Part shown: positions 46,525 to 55,139 of the stretch, piece after piece
How the letters are laid out: every line of letters starts with the position of its first letter
Numbering within the stretch: position 1 is the first letter of the stretch
From: an uncultured Lachnospiraceae bacterium
GTDB lineage: Bacteria; Bacillota; Clostridia; Eubacteriales; Anaerofustaceae
Direction of reading: 5' to 3'
Assembly (NCBI GenBank): GCA_944381375.1
Contig: CALWKX010000022.1
Location: forward strand, 117,647-181,646
DNA: 64,000 nt
The notes under the pieces: model-generated
Told to the model about the DNA's origin: nothing
The model's database searches: none
Seen by the model: the letters and a program-made list of their open reading frames with translations, nothing else
Position numbers and translations under genes: made by a program

Positions 46525-46560
46525 AAAATCCGCTCGGCAAAATCTCGGGCGGTATTTTTA
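46525..46560 (+). terminator. Terminator after frr
   Basis: AAATCCGC...CGG and a matching GGGCGGTATTT form a short hairpin followed by Ts, just before the next gene. Confidence 0.65.
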
Positions 46561-46581
46561 TTCAAACAGAAAGGACAAAAT

Positions 46582-47277
46582 ATGCAGGAATTTTTTGATA
46601 CAGTATTTACAGATCGCTTTGCAGAATCTCTCACTGTGGGGACAGCCCTGATTCAGCTTTTTTCGGCATTGTTTCTGGGCCTTTTGATAAGCTTGACTTA
46701 CATTTACACTTCGAAGAAAAGCGGATACCTTCCTTCTTTCGCCGTAACTCTTGTTATACTTCCGGCTATAAGCGCAACGGTAATCATAATAATATGCAAA
46801 AGCATACTTCTGGCTCTCGGGATAGCGGGCACATTCTCAATGGTTCGTTTCAGAACAACCTTTTCATCCCCAAAAGATACAGCATGCGTATTTTTCTCTC
46901 TGACAAGCGGTATCGTTGCAGGCACAGGTTATACATACTATGCGCTTGCATTCGTTGTGATTGTCAATCTGGCTATGATAATACTTTATCTCACGCATTA
47001 CGCTGAATCAAAAAGCACTATGGCATTGCTGCGCCTTAACACAAAAGAAGATTTTGATTATGAAAATTCGCTCAAACCCATATTCGATGAATTTACAGTC
47101 TCAGCGCTGCTGAAAAGAATCACACAGGGAGCAGGCGAAGGCACATACACTCTTAATTATATAATAAAGCTAAAAAAAGACGTTTCATACAAAGAGCTTC
47201 TGGAAAAACTCAAGGATGTATCGCAGTCACAGGAAATATCACTGACTATGAGGGAATACGAAGACAAAGTATTTTAA
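46582..47277 (+). CDS. DUF4956-family membrane protein
   Basis: A 231-residue protein with about four membrane segments (near 20-42, 50-72, 75-95 and 112-138) and a soluble C-terminal domain of ~85 residues. The segment AGTFSMVRFRTTFSSPKDTA is typical of the family, whose function is unknown; members are often near polyphosphate or cell-wall genes. A good AAAGGAC site precedes the ATG. Confidence 0.85.
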   Translation: MQEFFDTVFTDRFAESLTVGTALIQLFSALFLGLLISLTYIYTSKKSGYLPSFAVTLVILPAISATVIIIICKSILLALGIAGTFSMVRFRTTFSSPKDTACVFFSLTSGIVAGTGYTYYALAFVVIVNLAMIILYLTHYAESKSTMALLRLNTKEDFDYENSLKPIFDEFTVSALLKRITQGAGEGTYTLNYIIKLKKDVSYKELLEKLKDVSQSQEISLTMREYEDKVF

Positions 47278-47356
47278 AAAATAATGCCTGACTGACCAGA
47301 AATTGGCAAAAGCCGTTTTGTTGTCCAGCATTGATTATATTCTGTCAATCAGGCCG

Positions 47357-47932
47357 CTATTTCATAGCTTTGGTAATATTTTCATAAAAATCCGCCAGCT
47401 CACTTCTTAAGTCAATTCTTCCTTCAAAAACAGTCCAATCTATAAGAAGCGAAAATATAAATCGTGTAATAACTTCTACATAAAAATCAACATTAAGATT
47501 TTCATTATATATTTTCTGAGCCTTGCCTACTGTCAGCAACTCTCTGAAAACATTGCTTTCTATTTCTATTTTTCTCAAAACTTTGCTTTTTGCAGAGTTC
47601 ATTATAACTTTATAATAGTTTCTCAGTACATTGATTTTGTCAGGAGTGCAATAATCTGCATACCACATAACTGCCTTTCTTAAGCGCTCGGAATTACCTT
47701 CTTTGGCCGTCTTTTCGTAATCATTGTAAAAAGCCTCCTGAATTGCCCTGTACTGCTGTATAGGTATATCGTATTTCGACCTAAAATGATGATAAAACGA
47801 TCCTTTCGTCACTCCCGCCGCTGCGCATATTTCATCTATGGATACTTTATCAAAACCTTTTTCGCTGAAAAGCTCTTTTGATATATCAATAAGCTTTTGT
47901 TTTGTACTCACATCTTCGTTAACTTTATTCAT
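47357..47932 (-). CDS. TetR-family transcriptional regulator
   Basis: A repressor-type protein of 191 residues. The N-terminal helix-turn-helix is clear (SIDEICAAAGVTKGSFYHHF). The C-terminal ligand-binding part is unremarkable. It converges with the DUF4956 gene; the bases between contain a long imperfect inverted repeat (CCTGA.TGA.CAGAA near 47286 against TTCTG.CA.TCAGG near 47341) that may be a terminator. The target is unknown; the neighbours do not point to one. Confidence 0.92.
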   Translation of the reverse strand: MNKVNEDVSTKQKLIDISKELFSEKGFDKVSIDEICAAAGVTKGSFYHHFRSKYDIPIQQYRAIQEAFYNDYEKTAKEGNSERLRKAVMWYADYCTPDKINVLRNYYKVIMNSAKSKVLRKIEIESNVFRELLTVGKAQKIYNENLNVDFYVEVITRFIFSLLIDWTVFEGRIDLRSELADFYENITKAMK

Positions 47933-48281
47933 TGCTGCTCCCGCCCTGATTTGGCTCAGACAATAATTTTATATCGTTTGAATATAGTATTATATCATAC
48001 TTTACGATTTACTTACAATTATTAATATTTTTAAAATGCAGCTCTGCCACTGCGTCTCATATTTACAGTTTATGCGCCCAAGCTGCAATCACGATTCACT
48101 TTAAACTTTTTCGAAAACGATTATTTTTTTCTTCCTTTGCCACAAAAAACGATATGCAAAGCTTCCACGAAGAAAATAAAAGGGCGTAATGCCCTTTCAA
48201 ATTTTTATTTCTAGTTTTTACCGCGCCGAAAACTCAGCGGCACAAAGCTTTTTCGCGTTTGATGAAACTTCAGACTGAACA
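47933..48281. other. Intergenic stretch between TetR and FtsH-like genes
   Basis: It holds the expected TetR promoter region on the left and the ftsH terminator on the right (listed separately). I see no conserved RNA, repeat or gene in between. Confidence 0.5.
48170..48197 (-). terminator. Terminator of the FtsH-type gene
   Basis: On the minus strand, AAAGGGC and GCCCTTT enclose ATTAC, followed by TTATTTTC. It lies about 85 nt after the stop at 48282. Confidence 0.7.
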
Positions 48282-50111
48282 TCAGTTTTTCATTATCTGC
48301 ATAAATTCCTCTCCGGTAATCGTTTCTTTTTTAAGCAAATACTTTGCCGCTTCATGCAGCTTTGCAAGATTGCTTTTTAAAATGCCTTCTGCTTTATCAT
48401 ACTGCTTTTTGATTATATCCATGACTTCTTTGTCTATAAGCGCTGCCGTCTCAGCAGAACAAGCCAGCGACGTATCTCCTCCCAGATACTGATTTGTTAC
48501 TGTCTCAAGCGCCGTCATGCCGAAATCATCACTCATACCGAGCCTTGTGACCATGGCTCGGGCAAGTTTTGTCGCCTGCTCAATATCATTTGAAGCTCCT
48601 GAAGTAATGGAATTGAAAATGATATGCTCAGCCGCTCTTCCCGCCGTGAGAGTCGCTATGCGGTTAAGTATTTCCTCCTTGCTCATAAGAAAACTTTCCT
48701 CTTCCGCAACCTGCATTGTATATCCCAAAGCTCCGCTGGTTCTTGGAATTATAGTGATCTTATGCACGGGAGCGCTTTCGCTCTGACTTGCGGCGACAAT
48801 CGCATGCCCTATTTCGTGATATGCGATTATTTCTTTCTCCTTCGAAGATACAACAGCGTTTTTCCTTTGATATCCGGCAAGCACCGTTTCGACGCTTTCT
48901 TCCAAATCCTCCTGCAAAACTATATTTCTTCCCATCCTGACAGCTCTCAGCGCGGCTTCATTAATCATATTCGCAAGCTCCGCTCCGCTGGCGCCTGCCG
49001 TAGCGCGGGCTATTTGGGCAAGGTCTGCATTTTCGCTGAGCTTGATTTTTTTAGCGTGAACTTTTAGGATAGCTTCTCTGCCGTTTAAATCAGGCAGCTC
49101 TACAGGAATTCTTCTGTCAAAGCGTCCCGGACGCAAAAGCGCTTTGTCCAACGATTCTGGTCTGTTTGTAGCAGCAAGAATGACAACTCCCTTTTTGCCG
49201 TCAAAACCGTCCATTTCACTGAGCAGTTGATTTAGAGTTTGCTCTCTTTCGTCGTTGCCGCCGATTCCGGAACCGTCTCTTTTCTTGCCTATTGTATCTA
49301 TTTCATCTATAAACACTATGCATGGAGCTTTTTCGTTAGCCTGTTTAAATAAATCTCTCACTTTTGCAGCTCCCATACCTACGAACATTTCAACGAATTC
49401 TGAACCTGATATTGAGAAAAAAGGTACTTTCGCCTCTCCTGCTACTGCCTTTGCCAAAAGAGTTTTACCCGTGCCCGGAGGCCCTACCAGCAAAGCGCCT
49501 TTCGGCATATTAGCGCCGATTGTTGCATATTTATTTGGGTTGTGAAGAAAATCAACTATTTCCATAAGCGCTTCTTTTGCTTCGTCCTGCCCTGCAACGT
49601 CCGCAAATGAAATACCCGTTTGCGCTTCTACATACACTTTGGCATTCGCTTTGCCGAAGGTCATAGCATTTCCCATACTGCTTCCCATTGATTTGCTTAT
49701 TCGCGAGAACAAAAGCTGCCCTATACCTATAAATATCAAAAGCGGAAGAAGCCATGATGTAAGAAAGCTTACTATCGGCGAAGCTTGAGTTGGTATTTCA
49801 GCGCCGTAGCCTACCCCTGCAGCATCAAGCTTATCTCCTAAAGTATAATCCGGCCATATTCCCGTTTTGTAATAAAGAGTTTCTCCGTTTTCGCCGTCAG
49901 CGGAAAACATAATCATGCTATCGTCCATAGCAACCTGTTTGATTTTTCCTTCGGAAAGCATGCTCATAAATTCAGAATAGGTTACTTCCTCAATCTTGGG
50001 CCCCATCATCTGAGGGAATACAAAAGCATTGAGCAAAAGCATTATGAGCATGACAATTACATAATAATATAAAAGAGGCCTTTTGTTAGGTTTCTTTTGT
50101 TCTTCTTTCAT
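48282..50111 (-). CDS. ftsH: FtsH-type ATP-dependent membrane zinc protease
   Basis: A hexameric AAA protease that removes faulty membrane and regulatory proteins. About 609 residues: two N-terminal membrane segments (about 12-30 and 105-125), the AAA domain with GPPGTGKT, FIDEIDTIG and the SRH arginines (NRPESLDKALLRPGRFDRR pieces), then the zinc site HEIGH in AYHEIGHAIV. The ATG at 50111 has AAAGGAGT upstream; a TTG at 50150 is rejected. It does not neighbour tilS/hpt, so it may be an extra copy. Confidence 0.95.
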   Translation of the reverse strand: MKEEQKKPNKRPLLYYYVIVMLIMLLLNAFVFPQMMGPKIEEVTYSEFMSMLSEGKIKQVAMDDSMIMFSADGENGETLYYKTGIWPDYTLGDKLDAAGVGYGAEIPTQASPIVSFLTSWLLPLLIFIGIGQLLFSRISKSMGSSMGNAMTFGKANAKVYVEAQTGISFADVAGQDEAKEALMEIVDFLHNPNKYATIGANMPKGALLVGPPGTGKTLLAKAVAGEAKVPFFSISGSEFVEMFVGMGAAKVRDLFKQANEKAPCIVFIDEIDTIGKKRDGSGIGGNDEREQTLNQLLSEMDGFDGKKGVVILAATNRPESLDKALLRPGRFDRRIPVELPDLNGREAILKVHAKKIKLSENADLAQIARATAGASGAELANMINEAALRAVRMGRNIVLQEDLEESVETVLAGYQRKNAVVSSKEKEIIAYHEIGHAIVAASQSESAPVHKITIIPRTSGALGYTMQVAEEESFLMSKEEILNRIATLTAGRAAEHIIFNSITSGASNDIEQATKLARAMVTRLGMSDDFGMTALETVTNQYLGGDTSLACSAETAALIDKEVMDIIKKQYDKAEGILKSNLAKLHEAAKYLLKKETITGEEFMQIMKN

Positions 50112-50156
50112 TTTTACTCCTTTGATTCTTACTTGCAATATGCGGCGCAACGCGCT

Positions 50157-51056
50157 TTATTTATAATAATCCAATACCTTATATACCGCATTGCTTCTCG
50201 TATCTGCGCTACATTCTTTTAACTTTTCAGCTATCAAAACATTATTTTGTTTTATCAAAGCTTCAGCCGCCAAATCAGATATTACAGGATCATTTTTGTA
50301 CGGCTCGCTTACCAATAAATTTATATAAAAATCATCATTGTCAATAAGCGAAAGCTTGTCAACCACATCGAATAATACCGAAGCGTTCGGCATTTCTTTT
50401 TTTTCATTTATATTCTTTTTGACAAAAGCTGCTATTTTAGCGCGTGCAATTCTTCCTTTGCTTATCATGTATTCCAAATCGCTGTCATTATAACTTCCGG
50501 CCGTAATATTCGAAAGCGCCGCGTCTATTTTCCTGAGTTCTTCAGCCATATCCTCCTTAGGCGCAGGAACGACATATTCTTCCGTTTCATTTTCATTATC
50601 ATTGATATCATTTATTGCCTGCGCGTTTTCAGATTCTTCGTCTTTTTCATATTCTTTATTCGTCATATCAGGTTTTTCATATATAATGTAAGGATTGGAT
50701 CCTGGTTCGACTTTTCTTTCATTTTCCATGGGCCTGTACCAATCTCTTCTGATGATCAACCATGTCAAAAGAGGATTCAAAAGCCCATACATCGCACTTA
50801 GGCCCACTGACGTAAAATTCCATACAACAGTAAAAACGGAAACCCCTGCCGTTATAACAAAACCCCACCTGCTGTTTAAAAACCACAGAATCAGAAAACC
50901 TGCCGTACTTATAAGGGATGGAAGGGCATACAAAAAATAACCGTTAATTATGTATGTTATAATTACATACAGATTCGCCGCAGAGCAAAACCCGGCCCAG
51001 ATTTTCGCGCCGGTGCTGATATATATAGGTGAATTAATGGAAATTTTCCGGTTCAT
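50157..51056 (-). CDS. Hypothetical membrane protein
   Basis: I do not recognise this 299-residue protein. The first ~100 residues contain about four membrane segments (near 15-35, 35-60, 62-80, 85-100). The rest is acidic and soluble with a helical domain (MAEELRKIDAALSNITAG, YNDSDLEYMISKGRIA). It lies 46 nt upstream of ftsH on the same strand and may be co-expressed. Confidence 0.7.
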   Translation of the reverse strand: MNRKISINSPIYISTGAKIWAGFCSAANLYVIITYIINGYFLYALPSLISTAGFLILWFLNSRWGFVITAGVSVFTVVWNFTSVGLSAMYGLLNPLLTWLIIRRDWYRPMENERKVEPGSNPYIIYEKPDMTNKEYEKDEESENAQAINDINDNENETEEYVVPAPKEDMAEELRKIDAALSNITAGSYNDSDLEYMISKGRIARAKIAAFVKKNINEKKEMPNASVLFDVVDKLSLIDNDDFYINLLVSEPYKNDPVISDLAAEALIKQNNVLIAEKLKECSADTRSNAVYKVLDYYK

Positions 51057-51300
51057 CTTTATTTCTTCCTTTTTTTATTTCAAATTAACTTTTCTTATAA
51101 TAATAAATTTAAAAAAATTATTTATTAATAATTTTAACACATAATCAATTATTAACATATCACTATAGGTTTTTTTATGAAAATAAATTTATATTAATTA
51201 TTTCAAGTTTTATTTTTCTGACAATACGTTTTTTTTATGATATAATTAATTATAATTCATGACCATAAAATAATAAAATAAATTCAAGGAGGCCGCATAA

Positions 51301-52554
51301 ATGAAGATCGAACTAGGTTTTGCTAAAACGCCCCAATATGTTGAAATACCTGATGAGAATGTTCAGGCAATTTTAGAGCCGAACGAAATCAAGGTTGACG
51401 TAACGGGTGAAGCCGTAGTCAGAGAAGCTCTGAATCACCCTGTGGGCACTAAAAAAATTGAAGAAATCGTAAAACCCGGAGAAAAGATTGCTATTATTAC
51501 AAGCGACATTACAAGACCCGTTCCTTCATATGTCGTAATACCGCCAATACTTGACAGACTTCTTGAGGTGGGAGTAAAGCCTGAAGACATTACTGTTGTA
51601 TTTGCGCTGGGTGTACACAGAGGACACACGCCTGAAGAACACAAAAAATTGGTAGGCGAAAAAGTATACAATCTTGTAAAATGCGTAGACGGAGATCCGA
51701 ACGACTTTATACATATGGGCGACACCGAAGGCGGCACGCCTGTTGATGTTACAAGAGTTGTTGCTGAAGCTGACAGGAGAATATGCGTAGCAAATGTAGA
51801 GTATCATTATTTTGCAGGATACAGCGGAGGAGCAAAATCAATCATGCCCGGAGTATCCACAAGAGCAGCTATACAGGCGAACCATTCGCGCATGGTGCAG
51901 CCGGAGGCATGTGCGGGCAACATTGACACTAATCCGGTACGTCAGGATATGGAAGAAGCCATAAGACGCTTCTGCCCGATTGATTTTATAGTAAACGTTG
52001 TTTTGGACGCTCATAAACAAGTGATTCACGCACAGTGCGGAGACTATATTCAAGCTCACAGACTTGCATGCAAATATCTGGACGGAATTTACAGAGTAAA
52101 TATAGAAAAACGCGCGGATATCGTCATTACTTCACAAGGCGGAGCTCCGAAGGATCTTAACCTTTATCAGGTTCAGAAAGCTCTTGACAATGCTAAGCAC
52201 GCAGTAAGGAAAGGCGGTATTGTAATACTTGTAGGCTCCTGCCATGAGGGATTGGGAGAAAAAGTATTTGAAGAATGGATGCTTTCCGCCAAAAAGCCGC
52301 AGGATCTTATAGATAGGATCAAAGCTAACTTCCAGCTTGGCGGTCATAAGGCAGCAGCTATCGCAATGGTTATGGAGAACGCTGACATTTATCTGGTATC
52401 AAAGCTCGAGCCTGATTTTGTAAGAAGTTTGTTCATGACTCCGTTTGAGACGGTTCAGCAGGCATATGACGCCGCTGTGGAAAAAATGGGCAAAGATGCA
52501 AGCGTAATCATTATGCCTTACGGCGGCAGCACTCTTCCGACGAGCTTAACATAA
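51301..52554 (+). CDS. larA: LarA-family nickel-dependent racemase (lactate racemase type)
   Basis: LarA interconverts D- and L-lactate using a nickel-pincer nucleotide; relatives act on other 2-hydroxy acids. The 417-residue product has the family core: ALGVHRGHTPEEH (His pair), YHYFAGYSGGAKSIMPGVS with the Lys that binds the cofactor. The genes making the cofactor (larB, larC, larE) are not in this window. AAGGAGG lies 8 nt before the ATG. The substrate is not certain. Confidence 0.9.
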   Translation: MKIELGFAKTPQYVEIPDENVQAILEPNEIKVDVTGEAVVREALNHPVGTKKIEEIVKPGEKIAIITSDITRPVPSYVVIPPILDRLLEVGVKPEDITVVFALGVHRGHTPEEHKKLVGEKVYNLVKCVDGDPNDFIHMGDTEGGTPVDVTRVVAEADRRICVANVEYHYFAGYSGGAKSIMPGVSTRAAIQANHSRMVQPEACAGNIDTNPVRQDMEEAIRRFCPIDFIVNVVLDAHKQVIHAQCGDYIQAHRLACKYLDGIYRVNIEKRADIVITSQGGAPKDLNLYQVQKALDNAKHAVRKGGIVILVGSCHEGLGEKVFEEWMLSAKKPQDLIDRIKANFQLGGHKAAAIAMVMENADIYLVSKLEPDFVRSLFMTPFETVQQAYDAAVEKMGKDASVIIMPYGGSTLPTSLT

Positions 52555-52585
52555 ATATATGCGCAATAAAAAAACAAAGACAGCA

Positions 52586-52626
52586 TAAGGGACACTTCAC
52601 ATAAGGAAGTGCCCCTTTGGTATTTT
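52586..52626 (+). terminator. Terminator after larA, left copy of an inverted repeat
   Basis: GGGACACTTC and GAAGTGCCCC form a stem with a 7-nt loop, followed by TTTGGTATTTTT. The sequence AAAACAAAGACAGC just before it and TTCACATAAGGA within it recur in inverted form at about 53846-53902. Confidence 0.72.
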
Positions 52627-52937
52627 TAAGCATTTGTAAGCACGGTTGGGTATAATGATCTTGATAGAGAATTATCTAAGTAATTTTCGTGCAAGGAGTT
52701 CCTTAGTTTTTCTATTTTTACAAAAAGTCTGTTATGTCTTGCCAAGCACTGAATTTGGCTATCCAAATTCGCTTGTTAGGTATGGTTAAATGCGCTGCAA
52801 CCCTTTCATTGCAGACGATTTCCTTATTTACAGCACAAGCCCGTATGCTATTCATTCGTCCTATCCATTCTAAGGCATTTCATAAAATTGTGGTGGGTAG
52901 GGGTAATTCATTACCCGTCATTAAGAAAGGAAAAATT
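52627..52937 (+). other. Long leader of the hydrolase gene with three hairpins
   Basis: A TATAAT near 52650 suggests a promoter and a leader of roughly 270 nt. Hairpins are GAATTTGG/CCAAATTC (near 52750), CTGCAA/TTGCAG (near 52794) and GGGTAA/TTACCC (near 52902). I know no matching riboswitch. It could be remnant DNA from the source of the cassette. Confidence 0.4.
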
Positions 52938-53675
52938 ATGCTGTATTATGATGAATATGGAAGCAAAGAAAATCCGACGATCTTGCTGCTGCATGGGGCG
53001 GGTGCGCTTGATACATTTTGCAGGCAGTATTGCTTTTCTGATAAATATCATCTTGTTGTACCTCATTTGGCAGGTGCGGGAAAGGCAGCGGCTGAGATTT
53101 ATGAGCCAGAAAAGATCGTAGAAGAACTCTTTACGCTCATTAAATCCCTACATAAAAATCGAATCGGTGTAATCGGGCATTCGCTTGGAGGTCAGATTGC
53201 AATAATGCTTGTCAGCAAGCAGCCTGAATTATTTAACTTTGCCATATTTTTAAGTGCATGGGTCAATCCCAAGCCGAAAACAATTCGGTTGTACTGTTCT
53301 CTTGCAGGATTATCGGCAAAAATGCTGCATTGGAGATGGTTGGTTCAATTTCAAGGAAAGTATTGGAACTACACAAAGAAACAAGCCGATAATATGGCAG
53401 AATATTCAAAACAGATTACTCCGCTGGTGTATCACTCCTTCTTTTCCAATACATTAGATTTATCAAAGTTACCTGAATATCAAACAGTAACGATACCAAT
53501 GTTGGCGATTTGTGGGAGTAAGGAAGTCAGAGATATGAAAACTTCTCTTATATTACTTGCTCAAAATCCAAACTGTCAGACAAGGATATTACAAGGGGCA
53601 AACCACGACTTTCCAATGCGTAATGCCAAGCAACTTAATCCAATACTGAAACATTTTATGTTGGAGTGCTTGTGA
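52938..53675 (+). CDS. Alpha/beta-hydrolase fold protein
   Basis: A 245-residue serine hydrolase. The oxyanion/first-strand motif ILLLHGAGALD and the nucleophile elbow GHSLGGQ are clear; a late Asp and His (ANHDFP) complete the triad. The substrate is unknown. The ATG at 52938 follows GAAAGGAAA; an open frame back to 52734 is probably leader. Codon use looks more AT-rich and different from its neighbours, and inverted copies of a terminator flank it, hinting at acquisition. Confidence 0.85.
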   Translation: MLYYDEYGSKENPTILLLHGAGALDTFCRQYCFSDKYHLVVPHLAGAGKAAAEIYEPEKIVEELFTLIKSLHKNRIGVIGHSLGGQIAIMLVSKQPELFNFAIFLSAWVNPKPKTIRLYCSLAGLSAKMLHWRWLVQFQGKYWNYTKKQADNMAEYSKQITPLVYHSFFSNTLDLSKLPEYQTVTIPMLAICGSKEVRDMKTSLILLAQNPNCQTRILQGANHDFPMRNAKQLNPILKHFMLECL

Positions 53676-53732
53676 ACATAGAAACAGTATGCCATATAAC
53701 CGTCATCAAAGAGCCAGTCGCATACGACGCAG

Positions 53733-53773
53733 AACCGATGAACTTGTGAGCAATCACAGTCATCGGCTTTTTT
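53733..53773 (+). terminator. Terminator after the hydrolase gene
   Basis: CCGATGA and TCATCGG form the outer part of a hairpin with an inner GTG/CAC, followed by CTTTTTTG. Confidence 0.7.
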
Positions 53774-53845
53774 GCTTACATTTGGATAAGCCCGCCAAAT
53801 ATAAAAACGACATAGCCACCAATGACAATACCGTAATTTGTAACA

Positions 53846-53902
53846 GACGCCCTGTCCCCTCACGTCCTTATGTGAAGAGGACAAAGAACGCTGTCTTTGT
53901 TT
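53846..53902 (-). repeat. Right inverted copy of the larA terminator region
   Basis: On the minus strand this reads AAAAACAAAGACAGC, then 13 differing bases, then TTCACATAAGGA. The same two blocks (15 and 12 nt, with a slightly different gap) lie at 52568-52605 on the plus strand. Together they form imperfect inverted repeats about 1.3 kb apart around the hydrolase gene. Confidence 0.65.
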
Positions 53903-53939
53903 TTATGAGCACGAACGTAGGGGCGCGGTGCGCAGGCGC

Positions 53940-54050
53940 TGCACGGAATATGCAAAGTTTTTTGCTCTATGCCGTGCAGCGCACAAGCGCAAGGCGTTGC
54001 GCCTTGCGCTTCGTAATGGCCTTTGACGGCCATTACGCGCGCCGCGCCCC
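53940..54050. repeat. Cloverleaf palindrome CL7
   Basis: A 14-bp outer stem (GGGGCGCGGTGCGC at 53940-53953 with 54037-54050) has one G-T pair. Arm 1 is a long imperfect stem (GCGCTGCACGG with CCGTGCAGCGC) over a GCAAA/TTTGC cap. Arm 2 is AGCGCAAGGCG/CGCCTTGCGCT, arm 3 is CGTAATGGCC/GGCCATTACG. Confidence 0.9.
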
Positions 54051-54099
54051 TTGCATTACAACCAATACATGAATGTTAATCAAACAAAATAACAGATAC

Positions 54100-54143
54100 A
54101 ATAATAAACGGACGCTTTTTTAAATGCGCCCGTTTATTATTTT
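54100..54143. terminator. Bidirectional terminator right of CL7
   Basis: AATAATAAACGG and CCGTTTATTATT make a 12-bp stem. It lies just past the stop of the Cys-rich gene on the minus strand and could also act on the plus strand. Confidence 0.65.
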
Positions 54144-54152
54144 TCCGCCAAA

Positions 54153-54833
54153 TCAGCAGCAATCAAGATCTGAAGGGAAGAATTTAGGAAACGGGGTAGC
54201 GTTTTCGTCAAGAAACGTCTGACAAAAGTTTACTTCACATTCTTCCTCTCTGCACTCGGGCGGCGTCTCGCAGAAACCAAAATTGGGCACCTTGAGCTGT
54301 ACATCACTGACTACTTTGACAATAAAGAAAAATCCCAATGTCAGCAATAGACTTGATCCGTCCGATGAAGTTGTAGCGCAGCCACATTCCACATAGCTTT
54401 CTGCATAAGGCTCGAATCTGCCCTGACGCAGAAATTCTTTTGGCGCATAAACCGTCATATCAACGGGAAATCTCACAATATTATCCATTTGAGTAACGCC
54501 ATTGCATATGGGGCAGGCAGGCAGTCTGAGAACACAGCGGTCGCCTCTGCGCCTTAGCACTACCCAAACGGGCACCCCTACTGTCATTCTCAGTCGTGCA
54601 TGACAATCATCCTTGCACATTAAATACGGCTGAGCTTCGTAAGGCTCTATAACAGCCTTGCCGAATTCCGTATGCAAATAAGTATAATCGTCGATATTCC
54701 CCTGCGGCAGCGCTACGCAGAATGGCTGGCGCTCAAGGCATTCCCTTTTGCTGCAGGCGTCATAGACTTTTTTCACTATGAGGCAATCCACACATCTGCG
54801 CGAAGCGTTTACGTTGTTCGTTCTATCTTCCAA
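54153..54833 (-). CDS. Cysteine-rich protein of unknown function
   Basis: A 226-residue protein with about 19 cysteines, several in pairs (CVDC, CPIC, CGC, a final CC). The start CVDCLIVKKVYDACSKRECLE resembles small Cys-rich proteins seen in many Clostridia, some linked to spore coats. There is no signal peptide. A hydrophobic stretch SLLLTLGFFFIVKVV lies near residue 160. Coat or metal-binding roles are both possible. It is a single gene. Confidence 0.7.
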   Translation of the reverse strand: MEDRTNNVNASRRCVDCLIVKKVYDACSKRECLERQPFCVALPQGNIDDYTYLHTEFGKAVIEPYEAQPYLMCKDDCHARLRMTVGVPVWVVLRRRGDRCVLRLPACPICNGVTQMDNIVRFPVDMTVYAPKEFLRQGRFEPYAESYVECGCATTSSDGSSLLLTLGFFFIVKVVSDVQLKVPNFGFCETPPECREEECEVNFCQTFLDENATPFPKFFPSDLDCC

Positions 54834-55028
54834 GTAAGTATATCCTCCTGTTTGAATTTAACTTTCATTACATAATATGGCTTCGGCTTGAAATCGTTAA
54901 AAATTAGTAGTAATATTATTTTCAGATAATATTTCAGACATATGAATCAGTATTAATTTGTAAAATAAACTTACATATTGACGTCTTGCGCTAAAATAAT
55001 CAAGGAGTTTTTAACAAGCGGAAAAAAA

Positions 55029-55120
55029 CTTCGAAGAAGATGGGCGCCCCGGCAAGGCTCAGGCGCTTGCAGCGCCGGCTTCGCTCATTGCGAAGGCCGG
55101 GGCGCCCATCTTCTTCGAAG
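55029..55120. repeat. Cloverleaf palindrome CL8, in the leader of a nitroreductase gene
   Basis: A perfect 25-bp outer stem (55029-55053 with 55096-55120), starting CTTCGAAGAAGATGGGCGCC, encloses 42 nt with two clear hairpins (GGCGCT/AGCGCC and CTTCGC/GCGAAG) plus a short unpaired piece. It ends 19 nt before the next start codon. A good AAGGAG (55002-55007) lies on its left side, 132 nt from that start. The gap 54834-55001 shows nothing else. Confidence 0.9.
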
Positions 55121-55139
55121 ACTGTTTGAACCGGATAAC

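Noticed and set aside
52734..52937. N-terminal extension of the hydrolase (68 extra codons)
   Set aside because: The ATG at 52938 has a good ribosome site and matches the usual start of the fold; the upstream part contains hairpins and no hydrolase features.
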